Assembly: GCA_013288145.1 (NCBI GenBank)
Contig: JABDCJ010000004.1
Span: forward strand, 20,809-84,808
Reading direction: 5' to 3'
DNA length: 64,000 nt
Source of the DNA: Nitrososphaerota archaeon
GTDB lineage: Archaea; Thermoproteota; Nitrososphaeria; Nitrososphaerales; CADDZS01
Position numbers and translations under genes: made by a program. The notes beneath the pieces were generated by a model. That model made no database searches. It worked only from the letters and a program-made list of their open reading frames with translations, and was not told the origin of the DNA. How positions within the stretch are numbered: position 1 is the stretch's first letter; each line of letters begins with the position of its first letter. Shown piece after piece: positions 34,224 to 41,781 of this stretch.

Positions 34224-34961
34224 TCACCTCCACGAAGTGAGAATCTCTTCTCTCTGGAAGGTTGCTCTTGCTGCCACGAAGAGAAGGACATTAATTACAA
34301 CCAAAGCTCCAGCGAGTATCAATAGATTACTGTTAGTGAATGGAAAGATGCCGGTCTCTGAAGCAAGGTACAATCCAATGAATGGAAGTAGAAGAAGGCC
34401 GCCGAGCTGCTGAGCTGATCGCACGTCACTCAATCTAGAAGAGATGATGACATTCAGTTCGACGCTTAGAAGAGATGCAAGTGGAGCGCAGAGCAAAATC
34501 ACGCCGATGTACGAATTTGGATAGTAGTAGAAGCCCAGAAGGCTGTGCGTAAAATTGTCCATGAGCCCCATGAACATCACCGAACCTGCGTAGATGGCGA
34601 CCAAGGGAATAAGTAACCCGGAGATTATTTTCCCGAACAAAATTTCCCCATCGGTCATTGGAGTGGCGAGGAGCGGCTCCAAACTCTTCTGAACCTTCTC
34701 CCCCACGAGACTGTACGAGGCGATCGCAGTTGGGATTATTGCCGCCCCTACCAAAAAAAATATTGAAAACGAATCCATCAAAGTCTCCGCTTCCGTAGCA
34801 CCAACTGGATGCGCCGCTTTGTGCAGAGAATAATTCAGAATAAGCGGAAAGACGATGCCGATAATTACAGGAAGGGCGATTGATGCATAGATCACGGTTG
34901 GCTTCTTCCTAAAGATCCTAAAGTCCTTCGCAGCAACTGCCCACGAATTTTGAAGATTCAT
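34224..34961 (-). CDS. ABC-2-type exporter permease
   Basis: The 245-aa membrane protein has six predicted helices; segments include 'ASIALPVIIGIVFPLILNYS', 'IFFLVGAAIIPTAIASYSLV' and the ABC-2 motif 'GEKVQKSLEPLLATPMTDGE' followed by 'ILFGKIISGLLIPLVAIYAG'. It lies 7 nt downstream of its ATPase. The pair forms an export complex for a drug, lipid or polymer. The gene lies in a unit divergent from the regulator/membrane gene pair and near the first palindromic operator. Confidence 0.92.
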   Translation of the reverse strand: MNLQNSWAVAAKDFRIFRKKPTVIYASIALPVIIGIVFPLILNYSLHKAAHPVGATEAETLMDSFSIFFLVGAAIIPTAIASYSLVGEKVQKSLEPLLATPMTDGEILFGKIISGLLIPLVAIYAGSVMFMGLMDNFTHSLLGFYYYPNSYIGVILLCAPLASLLSVELNVIISSRLSDVRSAQQLGGLLLLPFIGLYLASETGIFPFTNSNLLILAGALVVINVLLFVAARATFQREEILTSWR

Positions 34962-34968
34962 TTTCTTC

Positions 34969-35886
34969 TCAGCTCTCCTTTACTAGCTTCAGATACACAT
35001 CCTCGAGACTTGATCCGACTTCTGTTACAAATTGCAAGCGTCCTCCGGCATTCTGAATCTCTTGGAGAATTACCGGATTTTCCTTTTCGGGATCTTTCAC
35101 CATGATGACGAAGCTGTTGACCGTTTTCTCTGCAATTTGATACCCGAGCTTGTTCACGGCCTTTACAATGGAATCGTCGACAGACTGGAGCCGAACTTGT
35201 ATTCTTCGACCAGCGAGTGAGCTCCTGAGTTCTTCAGGAGATCCTGTGGCAACGAGCTTCGTCTTCAAAATAGCAACCCGGTCGCAGATTTTCTCAGCCT
35301 CATCCAATAGGTGAGTATTGAGAAAGATGGTTTTCTTTTCACTCTTGAGCTGCAGGATGAAATTCCGAATCGTCTTTGAAGCCTCAGGATCGAGATTCGC
35401 GGTCGGTTCGTCCAAGAAGAGGACCTCAGGGTCATGGATTAGGGCGCGCCCGAGAGCAAGCTTTTGCTTCATACCCTTGGAGAATGTTCCAGCTGCAACA
35501 TCTCTCTTATCCCAGAGACCGAGTAGTTTGAGAAAGTACTCGATTTGCTCCTTTCTTTTTTGCTGGCTCAGCCCATAGTAACGCCCGTAAAAATCGAGAT
35601 TGTCATAGGCGCTCAGCTCATCGTAGAGCCCAACATTTTCCGGGAGGAACCCTATCATTCTTCTGATCTTTTGCTCGTCCAAACTCTTCCCCGTGTCATA
35701 ATTGCCTATGGTTGCTTTTCCTGATGTTTTTGAAATTAGACATGCGAGCATCCTGATCGTAGTTGTCTTGCCCGCACCGTTTGGACCCAGAAAGCCGAAA
35801 ACCTCACCTTCCTCGACATTCAGTGAGACATTGTCCACTGCTGTCAAGTTCCCAAATTTCTTGGTAAGATTCTCAGTATCGATCAG
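34969..35886 (-). CDS. ABC exporter ATPase, probable CTG start
   Basis: ATG-like starts only allow TTG at 35847 (LTAVDNVSL), which removes the first beta strand of the fold. The frame continues upstream as MIDTENLTKKFGN from CTG 35886, exactly the canonical ABC N-terminus including the A-loop region; TGA lies six codons further up. A GAGG sequence precedes the CTG by 10 nt. Walker A is GPNGAGKTTT, the signature FSKGMKQKLALGRAL, and Walker B EVLFLDEPTANLD. It powers the permease encoded 7 nt downstream. A TATA-like CCATTTAAAG (35970-35979) and the palindrome at 35991-36005 lie upstream. Confidence 0.88.
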   Translation of the reverse strand: MIDTENLTKKFGNLTAVDNVSLNVEEGEVFGFLGPNGAGKTTTIRMLACLISKTSGKATIGNYDTGKSLDEQKIRRMIGFLPENVGLYDELSAYDNLDFYGRYYGLSQQKRKEQIEYFLKLLGLWDKRDVAAGTFSKGMKQKLALGRALIHDPEVLFLDEPTANLDPEASKTIRNFILQLKSEKKTIFLNTHLLDEAEKICDRVAILKTKLVATGSPEELRSSLAGRRIQVRLQSVDDSIVKAVNKLGYQIAEKTVNSFVIMVKDPEKENPVILQEIQNAGGRLQFVTEVGSSLEDVYLKLVKES

Positions 35887-35990
35887 TCTGACTCTTCCTC
35901 ACTGGAACAGTTTCCGCTTTGCACTAAACAGAAACAGATCCTTTTTCCATGTTACCCATTCAAATCGTCTCTTTAAATGGAATCTGAATC

Positions 35991-36005
35991 GTACAATTTT
36001 TGTAC
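35991..36005. promoter_or_regulatory. 15-bp operator-like palindrome, copy 1
   Basis: GTACAATTTTTGTAC differs by one base from a perfect palindrome and from the two identical copies at 37265 and 37604. It lies between the divergent promoters of the ABC exporter (CCATTTAAAG on the minus strand) and of the membrane protein at 36062 (TTATAATAC starting 36019). It is 14 bp upstream of the latter TATA. Confidence 0.7.
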
Positions 36006-36061
36006 GAATCGTCACATCTTATAATACGAAAAAGACCAGGAATTTAGATGCCAGAGCCAAA

Positions 36062-36748
36062 ATGATGGATAACGGAGGGGCCGATGTTCCACGCGATGAA
36101 ATGAAGCGCGCCGTCAAACGAGCTATTCTCCTGAACGAACACTTGCTCCGCAGAGCTTGGGGAATACTCTTTCTTGCGCTCTCACTTTCAATGTTCCTTT
36201 CGATCTTTGGAGTGCCGATTATTGATTCATTGGGAGTCCTGAAATCATTCGGAGTCCCAGGATCGATAGCAATGGATCTGACCGCGAGCGGCTGCGGTAC
36301 AATTGCCATTCTTTGGGCATTCAAACGAGTCCGCAATACTGCGGAGATTACTCATCCTGAAGGCGACAGAGCTTGGGCGAGGCTACTTGGATATCGTTTC
36401 CTGATTCCTCTTTGGATAGCACTCAACGGGATCGTGATTTTGACGATCGCATTTGCAAGCGGTCGAGTTTCACTTGTTGTCCTTTTGATACACCTTGGCT
36501 TAGCTATTTATCTCTATTATGCCCTAAGACTCTCTTTTTCAACGAAAATTCCCGCGGAGGCTATCATTGCAATCGCCTCACTCTCAGTAAGTAGCATTGC
36601 ATCCATCGCACTGTTGTCTATTACCACTAGCCCCGGACCCTACGTTCTCCTGTGGGGAGCTACGATTGTTGCCTGGATCTTCTCTGGAGTCTACGCGCGT
36701 ACTAGATCCATTCCAGAATTTGAGGAGGAGCGTTCTGGGCTTGAGTGA
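36062..36748 (+). CDS. Multi-pass membrane protein of unknown family, 228 aa
   Basis: The protein has a charged cytosolic start (MMDNGGADVPRDEMKRAVKR) and six or seven hydrophobic helices (for example WGILFLALSLSMFLSIFGV, IPLWIALNGIVILTIAFAS, VSLVVLLIHLGLAIYLYYAL, AIASLSVSSIASIALLSITT). No family is recognised. TTATAATAC (36019-36027) fits a promoter with a leader of about 16-20 nt; the operator lies just upstream. The winged-helix regulator overlaps the stop by 8 nt, so both are on one transcript. The ATG at 36065 is an equal alternative start. Confidence 0.8.
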   Translation: MMDNGGADVPRDEMKRAVKRAILLNEHLLRRAWGILFLALSLSMFLSIFGVPIIDSLGVLKSFGVPGSIAMDLTASGCGTIAILWAFKRVRNTAEITHPEGDRAWARLLGYRFLIPLWIALNGIVILTIAFASGRVSLVVLLIHLGLAIYLYYALRLSFSTKIPAEAIIAIASLSVSSIASIALLSITTSPGPYVLLWGATIVAWIFSGVYARTRSIPEFEEERSGLE

Positions 36749-37100
36749 TGACGAAATCAAACGAGAAGTTTTTGATAAAATCGTTACAGATGGGACCATC
36801 CGGTCGTTAAATGAGCAGCTTAATGACTCGCCCTTCAAATCATCTACTAGAATCCTGATCCTCGTGTTACTTGCAATGACTCGAAGGATGAGCTCAGTAG
36901 AACTCAGGACCCTCACGGGACTGGGAAAAGGGAGCTTGGAGAACCATTTGAATAAACTTGAAAGCTTCGGTTATGTTAAGATAAGCAATGAAAAATCCAT
37001 CGGCGCAAGGGGTGTTCCGAGGCAGATAGTTGGGATCACTGAGAAGGGGATTGAGGCTTGCCATGCGCTTGTAAAAAGTATGTCAAGTTTGGCTCTCTGA
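36741..37100 (+). CDS. Winged-helix transcriptional regulator
   Basis: The 119-aa protein starts with TTG at 36741 after a strong purine-rich ribosome-binding site (GAGGAGGAG, 10 nt before) at the end of the membrane protein gene. The HTH core reads 'STRILILVLLAMTRRMSSVE', 'LRTLTGLGKGSLENHLNKLE', 'FGYVKISNEKSIG' and then 'GVPRQIVGITEKGIEACHAL', the ArsR/MarR-like fold with a wing (DUF4364/HTH_27-type). It is the only regulator in the cluster and the best candidate to bind the three GTACAAA palindromes. Confidence 0.85.
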   Translation: MSDDEIKREVFDKIVTDGTIRSLNEQLNDSPFKSSTRILILVLLAMTRRMSSVELRTLTGLGKGSLENHLNKLESFGYVKISNEKSIGARGVPRQIVGITEKGIEACHALVKSMSSLAL

Positions 37101-37264
37101 GAGTCGACATAATCTGCCATTAATACTTCATTCTTTCGATGGATATTTACCCTACCAACATTTGGGTTGGACAATTTTTGATTGGTTATCAAACGGACAT
37201 CACCAACTCAATGTTCTGTCAAGCGTCTTCACCCCAGGATCGTCTTGAATTGAAAGCTTTAGGC

Positions 37265-37279
37265 GTACAAAATTTGTAC
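37265..37279. promoter_or_regulatory. 15-bp operator-like palindrome, copy 2
   Basis: GTACAAAATTTGTAC is a perfect palindrome around a central base. It lies 11-12 bp upstream of the TATA-like CATTTAAG (37290-37297) that would initiate transcription at the GTG of the gene at 37319. Identical to copy 3. Confidence 0.72.
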
Positions 37280-37318
37280 TTTTCGAATCCCATTTAAGAT
37301 GCGTATTCTCAAGGTAGG

Positions 37319-37624
37319 GTGGAAAGAATCTGCATGAATACTGGAATTGCCATAGTCGGTATTATTGTGCTTATTGTTGGAGTTGCCCTAGGTGTCATTG
37401 TGCCCATTGTGGGAGTAGCCCATGACCTACCCGCTGTACACCCCTTTGTCGTAGGAGTTGTGTGCATTGTTGCCGGCGTGGTTATTACAGTAATAGGCGC
37501 GAGTATGAAAAAGAAAAACGCTCCACAGGAAGAAAAGAAAAACAAGCAAGCTTGGATGAACGGGATCACACCTAGAGGGATGAGCGAAGGGAGAATGCTT
37601 GAGGTACAAAATTTGTACGTTTAG
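37319..37624 (+). CDS. Small two-TM membrane protein, 101 aa
   Basis: The protein has two hydrophobic helices (GIAIVGIIVLIVGVALGVIV and FVVGVVCIVAGVVITVIGAS) with a short loop and a basic, probably cytosolic C-terminal tail (MKKKNAPQEEKKNK). CATTTAAG about 26 nt upstream of the GTG at 37319 supports a leaderless start; ATG 37334 is an alternative. Operator copy 2 lies just upstream of the TATA. The last six codons (VQNLYV) coincide with operator copy 3. It may be a stress or envelope protein regulated with the exporter. Confidence 0.7.
   Translation: MERICMNTGIAIVGIIVLIVGVALGVIVPIVGVAHDLPAVHPFVVGVVCIVAGVVITVIGASMKKKNAPQEEKKNKQAWMNGITPRGMSEGRMLEVQNLYV
37604..37618. promoter_or_regulatory. 15-bp operator-like palindrome, copy 3
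   Basis: The sequence is identical to copy 2 (GTACAAAATTTGTAC). It sits inside the 3' end of the gene at 37319 and 11 bp upstream of a TATA-like TTTTTAGAATA (about 37629-37639), the likely promoter of the 35-aa membrane protein. Confidence 0.72.
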
Positions 37625-37685
37625 AACTTCTTTTTAGAATACGATTTTTGATCAATATGTGTCCTAGCAAATAGGAGAATAAGAG

Positions 37686-37793
37686 TTGCCGAGTTCCCAA
37701 ACAGTCATCTTAATCGTTGTACTCACAGTAATTGTAATCGCTGTAGTAGTCGTATTTCGCGCCTTGACGGGTCGAAAATTAACGAATCTGTAA
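37686..37793 (+). CDS. Single-pass membrane microprotein, 35 aa
   Basis: A short frame encodes MPSSQTVILIVVLTVIVIAV, then VVVFRALTGRKLTNL: one continuous transmembrane helix with a basic C-terminal tail. The TTG start is preceded by GGAG with 8 nt spacing, and the promoter-like TTTTTAGAATA about 50 nt upstream stands next to operator copy 3. Such tiny membrane proteins commonly modulate transporters or envelope stress responses. Coding status rests on the ribosome-binding site and context. Confidence 0.55.
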   Translation: MPSSQTVILIVVLTVIVIAVVVVFRALTGRKLTNL

Positions 37794-37848
37794 TAATCCA
37801 ATGAATCTTAACAGAAAGAAACTCCAATGATTTTTACCAAACCCAAAT

Positions 37849-38448
37849 GTGATCGCTTTGCGAGGAAAAACAGTCTTATCGGGTGTGGCCGGAATTGTAG
37901 TGGGTGTCGTGCTTGTATTCTTAATCGGTGGTACTCTCGTCAGCGTCGAATCTTCTGCCATGCAGACAAAGTCCAATGGCTGGTTTACCTATACGGAATG
38001 CGGCAAGGTTGGGAACAACATCCTTGAACAGGCAGTGTGCGCCGCTGCCCTCCCAGGCGCCAACGTGCCTCAAGAAGCTGTGTACTGGGAGGCATACTTC
38101 GATGGCTCAGGCCACAGGCTGACCGGCCAGCACGACTACATTCTACAGTTCCCGCCTAGCGAGCTGCCGCCTAACAGCGCCTTTTGGTCTGTTACTTCAT
38201 ACTATACCAACATAACTCTAGTGAACAATCCCATCAACCGCTATGATGTCAGCGGTACTTCTGGTCTCATACCGAATGCCAACGGATCCGTCGACATTTA
38301 CATCCAGAACACTTCCCCCGCGGGCCACGAATCGAATTGGCTGCCCGCGCCAACCGGCGATTTCTTGCTATTCCTCCGTGTTTACCTGCCCGGCCCGTCG
38401 ATTCTGAACGGTTCCTACAAGCCGCCGCCAGTTGTAGAGGTGAGCTGA
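37849..38448 (+). CDS. Membrane-anchored DUF1214 domain protein
   Basis: The 199-aa protein has an N-terminal hydrophobic anchor (LSGVAGIVVGVVLVFLIGGT) and a DUF1214 domain with its typical motifs: 'YILQFPPSELPPNSAFWSVT', 'NPINRYDVSG', 'DIYIQNTSPAGHESNWLPAP' and 'FLLFLRVYLPGPSILNG'. In bacteria DUF1214 is the C-terminal half of DUF1254-DUF1214 secreted proteins. Here it stands alone and precedes the DUF1254-like gene by only 2 nt. The GTG start is used. The coding region is richer in G+C than its neighbours. Confidence 0.85.
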   Translation: MIALRGKTVLSGVAGIVVGVVLVFLIGGTLVSVESSAMQTKSNGWFTYTECGKVGNNILEQAVCAAALPGANVPQEAVYWEAYFDGSGHRLTGQHDYILQFPPSELPPNSAFWSVTSYYTNITLVNNPINRYDVSGTSGLIPNANGSVDIYIQNTSPAGHESNWLPAPTGDFLLFLRVYLPGPSILNGSYKPPPVVEVS

Positions 38449-38450
38449 AC

Positions 38451-39035
38451 ATGAAACACAAGAATCTCTTCGCGTTCTCAGTGGTATTGCTCCTGACCTT
38501 AGGAATAGGCACGTTCATCTACATCTACGAGATTCCACCTTTGATCTATAATGGATGGGCGCAGGAGGTAATGCAGAAAGGCATCGGAGCGGGGCCCTTC
38601 CCTGTCAACACTCTCTCCACGCAGCCTAGCCTTTTCGGCCCCAATTCCACAAACTCAAATCCAGGTGTGAAGGGTGAGGGACCCACACTCTATACCGCAG
38701 GCGTGCTTGACCTCAGCAAGGGGCCAGAAATTCTGAGCGTACCGAACATGGGCGGGAGATACTATGACATACTGTTCGTCGATTCGCGGGGCGATGACTT
38801 CGCCTATGTTGGTACTCGCACCACCGGGGGTCAAGCCGGCAACTTCCTCATAAGCGGTCCTAGCTGGCAGGGAACGGTTCCGAGTGGAGTGACTCAGATA
38901 ACTTCGCCTGATAACAAGGTGCTTCTCATTGGACGAGTGCTCGTGGAAAACGCAACCGAGGTGTCTGTTGCGTACAACCTTTCGATTCAGATAAAACTCA
39001 CACCACTGAGCCAATGGCAGTCCGCAGCGGCGTAA
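38451..39035 (+). CDS. Membrane-anchored DUF1254-like domain protein
   Basis: The 194-aa protein has an N-terminal hydrophobic segment (LFAFSVVLLLTLGIGTFIYI) followed by a DUF1254-like domain: 'LYTAGVLDLSKGPEILSVPN', 'MGGRYYDILFVDSRGDDFAY', 'TGGQAGNFLISGPSWQGTVP' and 'VLLIGRVLVEN'. It starts 2 nt after the DUF1214 gene, so the pair forms an operon that divides the usual bacterial two-domain protein and reverses the gene order. Both halves keep their own membrane anchor, suggesting a surface complex. Confidence 0.85.
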   Translation: MKHKNLFAFSVVLLLTLGIGTFIYIYEIPPLIYNGWAQEVMQKGIGAGPFPVNTLSTQPSLFGPNSTNSNPGVKGEGPTLYTAGVLDLSKGPEILSVPNMGGRYYDILFVDSRGDDFAYVGTRTTGGQAGNFLISGPSWQGTVPSGVTQITSPDNKVLLIGRVLVENATEVSVAYNLSIQIKLTPLSQWQSAAA

Positions 39036-39344
39036 AAGGGAATTATGTAGGATTTTTGTAAGCGATCTATCTGCGAGCTAATCGTTCAAAATCCTCTGTT
39101 TCCCCTCTTTACACGATTGTCTAGCTTTTGAAAAATGTCAATCCAAGCCTTTCGAAAATGCAATTCACTAGGGAACTATGCTGACTGCAAATAACAAATG
39201 TCAATCCTCGGGATTTCTTGACGATAGAAGTAATCGAATTGCTTGAATCCTATCCCTGAACTGTTCAAATAAGTAGTAGTACCGATTATCATTATAGCGG
39301 CCAAATACTCTCGAGCAAAGCGTCGCAGTTCTCAAGGACTGTTA
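39036..39344. other. Intergenic between convergent genes, no supported gene
   Basis: These 309 nt follow the DUF1254-like stop and precede the 3' end of the convergent Lrp-type gene. I see no coding-like frame. T-rich runs such as GATTTTTG right after the stop may terminate transcription. Confidence 0.35.
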
Positions 39345-40292
39345 CTAGAAGAAAGCCAGCCTCTGTATCGCCGACTTCTCGTTTCTATGTTCAAGGAGCT
39401 CAATGAGCTTCTCCGGAAACATCAGGTTTCTGACGAGTATGTCAGTTCTGGCACTTGCTATGCCAGGTTGCCCCTTCGCCCACTCGAGATGCTCCCGAAC
39501 TTCGTTCATTGTGGACGCGCTCAGGAGGATCCATCCGCTCTCGGGGTCCGTAAACCCAACCGACAAATAACTGGTTTCGAAGTGGGAACGCATCGCCCGG
39601 TCCACTTCCCCCTTCTCCCTCTGCTTGGAGTAGGAATAAGACAAATACACCGGGATGAGTCCGGGAATTCCGCCAAAATTCAGCGTCGGCACAACGAAGA
39701 CGGTGTTCGTCTGTCGAAGATTGATTACTCGATTTCTCACCGTTCTTGTCGAGAGGCCGAGCTCCTTTGATACTTGCACAAAGCTCTTGCGTGCATCGTT
39801 GGAAAGAGCCCGGAAGATTGCCACATCGGTCTCCAACAGACGATCGATCCTGCATTGGGGGAGTACCCACCGGAACTGAACGACCCTCTCAGGATTGGTG
39901 ATCCTGGAGATGAGCTCAATAATTCGGGGACGCGACTCTGTACTGTTGAACATGAGAATTAGCTTCAGAGCTCTTCCGTAGTAATCGAACATCCCGACGA
40001 TCTCATGGACCAGCTTCAGCTTCCTGATCATGTCAGACTTTGCTGATTCCGGCTGCACGTCCACGGTCATGTCCATCAACTGGCAACCGAAGAACGCAGG
40101 GTTGACTATGAGCTGCCACCCGGACAGAGCTCCGGACTCCTGCAACCTCTTGTATCGGTAGTTCACGGTCTTGTCGTCTGCCTTGATACGCGCCGCGATG
40201 GACCTCAAGGACTCATTCACCTGTATCGTGGACGGAGCTACCGCGCTTTCAGTAATTAGGGCGCGGAGGATTTTCACGTCGAGTTCGTCCAT
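39345..40292 (-). CDS. Lrp/AsnC-like regulator with two HTH units
   Basis: The protein of about 315 aa has two HTH domains, 'VNESLRSIAARIKADDKTVN' near residue 35 and 'ARKSFVQVSKELGLSTRTVR' near residue 175, each followed by a RAM-like beta-alpha module (PAFFGCQLMDMTVDVQPES; IPGLIPVYLSYSYSKQR). Such fused double units replace a dimer. I place the start at ATG 40292 (MDELDVKIL), because the TATA-like GAATAAATA around 40325-40333 would start transcription near 40303, between the two in-frame ATGs. It is divergent from the carboxymuconolactone-decarboxylase-like gene and may control it. Confidence 0.82.
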   Translation of the reverse strand: MDELDVKILRALITESAVAPSTIQVNESLRSIAARIKADDKTVNYRYKRLQESGALSGWQLIVNPAFFGCQLMDMTVDVQPESAKSDMIRKLKLVHEIVGMFDYYGRALKLILMFNSTESRPRIIELISRITNPERVVQFRWVLPQCRIDRLLETDVAIFRALSNDARKSFVQVSKELGLSTRTVRNRVINLRQTNTVFVVPTLNFGGIPGLIPVYLSYSYSKQREKGEVDRAMRSHFETSYLSVGFTDPESGWILLSASTMNEVREHLEWAKGQPGIASARTDILVRNLMFPEKLIELLEHRNEKSAIQRLAFF

Positions 40293-40413
40293 CGTGTTTC
40301 CAGGTGACGAGTGCATGCCCTCGCTATTTATTCATCGCTTCACTTTTGGCTAATTCGTTTAGGCTAGTATTCAAGTCCAAGCTCTCCTGTTCTGTGAAGG
40401 TGAGGGAAATAGC

Positions 40414-41031
40414 ATGACAGTAGAATCCATTGGAAAGCAACATGAGTTAACGCGAACAGAGGATCTTGTCTCAAAGAGACCAAGACTAGAACCGATAGAG
40501 AAACCGAAGGGTCTCAAGTTACGATTTCTCTACTGGATGATCAGTCGCCGTTTCGGAATAGTGCCGACTTCAATCAAGGTGGGAGTGGCCCGTGCGCCGA
40601 AGATATTGGGCGTAGCCAGTGCAATGGGCAAATTCGAATCAAAGGGGATTCACCTTGGTAAAGAACTTCCTTATATGATCAATATCTTTGTAGCCGGGAC
40701 AAACGGATGCGGCTTTTGTCTTGATGTTGGTCGAATGTTGGCAGTGAAAGACAATATGAACATGGAAAAAATCAACGCGCTACCTGTCTATCGTACGAGC
40801 TCGTTGTTTTCCGACAAAGAACGTGCGGCGCTGGCGTACGCCGAAGAAGCGACACTGAACAAACATGTCAGTGATGCAACGTTCAACGAACTTCAAAAAT
40901 ACTATAGCGACCGCGACATCGTGGAGATCACAATAATCACGGCGATACAAAATTTCACAAACTTGACCAACATACCCCTTGGAATCGGATCGGATGGATT
41001 GTGTGCAATAGCACAATCTCGGAAGAAATGA
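40414..41031 (+). CDS. Carboxymuconolactone decarboxylase/AhpD-type protein
   Basis: The 205-aa protein has the AhpD-like helical fold with the redox pair C99-x2-C102 in 'FVAGTNGCGFCLDVGRMLAV' and the second-helix pattern 'LFSDKERAALAYAEEATLNK'. Proteins with a CxxC here act as peroxidase-like thiol enzymes; others are decarboxylases without it. A charged N-terminal extension of about 30 residues precedes the domain. It is divergent from the double-HTH Lrp regulator. Confidence 0.87.
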   Translation: MTVESIGKQHELTRTEDLVSKRPRLEPIEKPKGLKLRFLYWMISRRFGIVPTSIKVGVARAPKILGVASAMGKFESKGIHLGKELPYMINIFVAGTNGCGFCLDVGRMLAVKDNMNMEKINALPVYRTSSLFSDKERAALAYAEEATLNKHVSDATFNELQKYYSDRDIVEITIITAIQNFTNLTNIPLGIGSDGLCAIAQSRKK

Positions 41032-41322
41032 ATTATCGATATCCATGTCCTAATTGGCTTGGTCATCAATTTCGTATGAATGATCGGGTTGTTTGAGTCC
41101 GGAATCCGAGGAATCGCGTACGCCCTCTCACCTTTGTCCCAGGCAATCACGCTAATGATAACATCCCACCGCATTGCTCTCATTTGCAGAAGCTATAGCG
41201 TTACCGGATCACAGGTTACTCAATGTGGTGTCCGCAGGCTACCAATTTCAAAAAATACAAGTTAAGACGAGTCAATGGATTACGTAAATACTCCTAGAAT
41301 GGAACAATCTCTAGGTCGCAAC

Positions 41323-41472
41323 ATGGCCTGAGATTATCCCCTTGTCTTTCTCATCATACTGATTCCACTTCTTTTCATTGCCATCGCGTATGCGGGCTAT
41401 ATCATTTTTCGAGGTCTTGTTAGAAAAACGGTGCGAGAAGAGCTAGCAAATGAAAAACGAGAATCAGCGTGA
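41323..41472 (+). pseudogene. Small single-TM protein ORF with in-frame TGA
   Basis: The frame begins ATG GCC and then meets TGA at 41329-41331. After the stop it encodes DYPLVFLIILIPLLFIAIAY followed by AGYIIFRGLVRKTVREELAN, a clear transmembrane helix with a basic-acidic tail, ending at TGA 41470-41472. The only other start is CTG at 41359 (37 aa). Either the gene starts at CTG, or it is interrupted. A second ORF with an in-frame TGA is at 23544-23762. Confidence 0.35.
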
Positions 41473-41584
41473 CAACGCCCGTTTTGGGGCGCTACTACTT
41501 GCTTCTTTATTCAAGAATCAAAAAAGTAACACCTCTTTGAGAGCCTCATCCAGTAGTATTAGAAAATGAGTTAAGTCGTAATTG

Positions 41585-41754
41585 TTAGGGCAGTTCCCCG
41601 CTGCCAAATGCTTCTCTTAGCTTCTGCTCCTGTTCTGTAGAGAGGGATGTTCTTAGAATTCTCGAGTGCAATCCTTGAAGGAATAGTACGACCCTGTCTA
41701 TCTTGGAACTGTATTGCTTTTCTAATAATTCAGGATTCTTTCGTCAGAATCCAA
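41585..41754 (-). pseudogene. Short coding-like frame lacking a start, downstream of the membrane gene
   Basis: The frame ending at TAA 41585-41587 encodes KNPELLEKQYSSKIDRVVLF then LQGLHSRILRTSLSTEQEQK and REAFGSGELP, helical with protein-like composition. It lacks an ATG, GTG or TTG at the beginning. TTG 41754 in another frame (MDSDER) could be joined by a single-base shift. It lies about 30 nt downstream of the membrane protein on the same strand. Confidence 0.3.
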
Positions 41755-41781
41755 CGAGTTTTTAGTTTCTTGGTAAACAAT

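Noticed and set aside
35702..36061. N-terminal 120 codons preceding the membrane protein at 36062
   Set aside because: They run antisense through the ABC ATPase gene and across the operator and TATA box; the real start is ATG 36062.
36597..36740. N-terminal extension of the winged-helix regulator
   Set aside because: It lies inside the membrane protein gene in another frame; a strong ribosome-binding site marks TTG 36741.
38337..38450. N-terminal extension of the DUF1254-like protein
   Set aside because: It overlaps the end of the DUF1214 gene and lacks protein-like character; ATG 38451 gives a proper membrane anchor.
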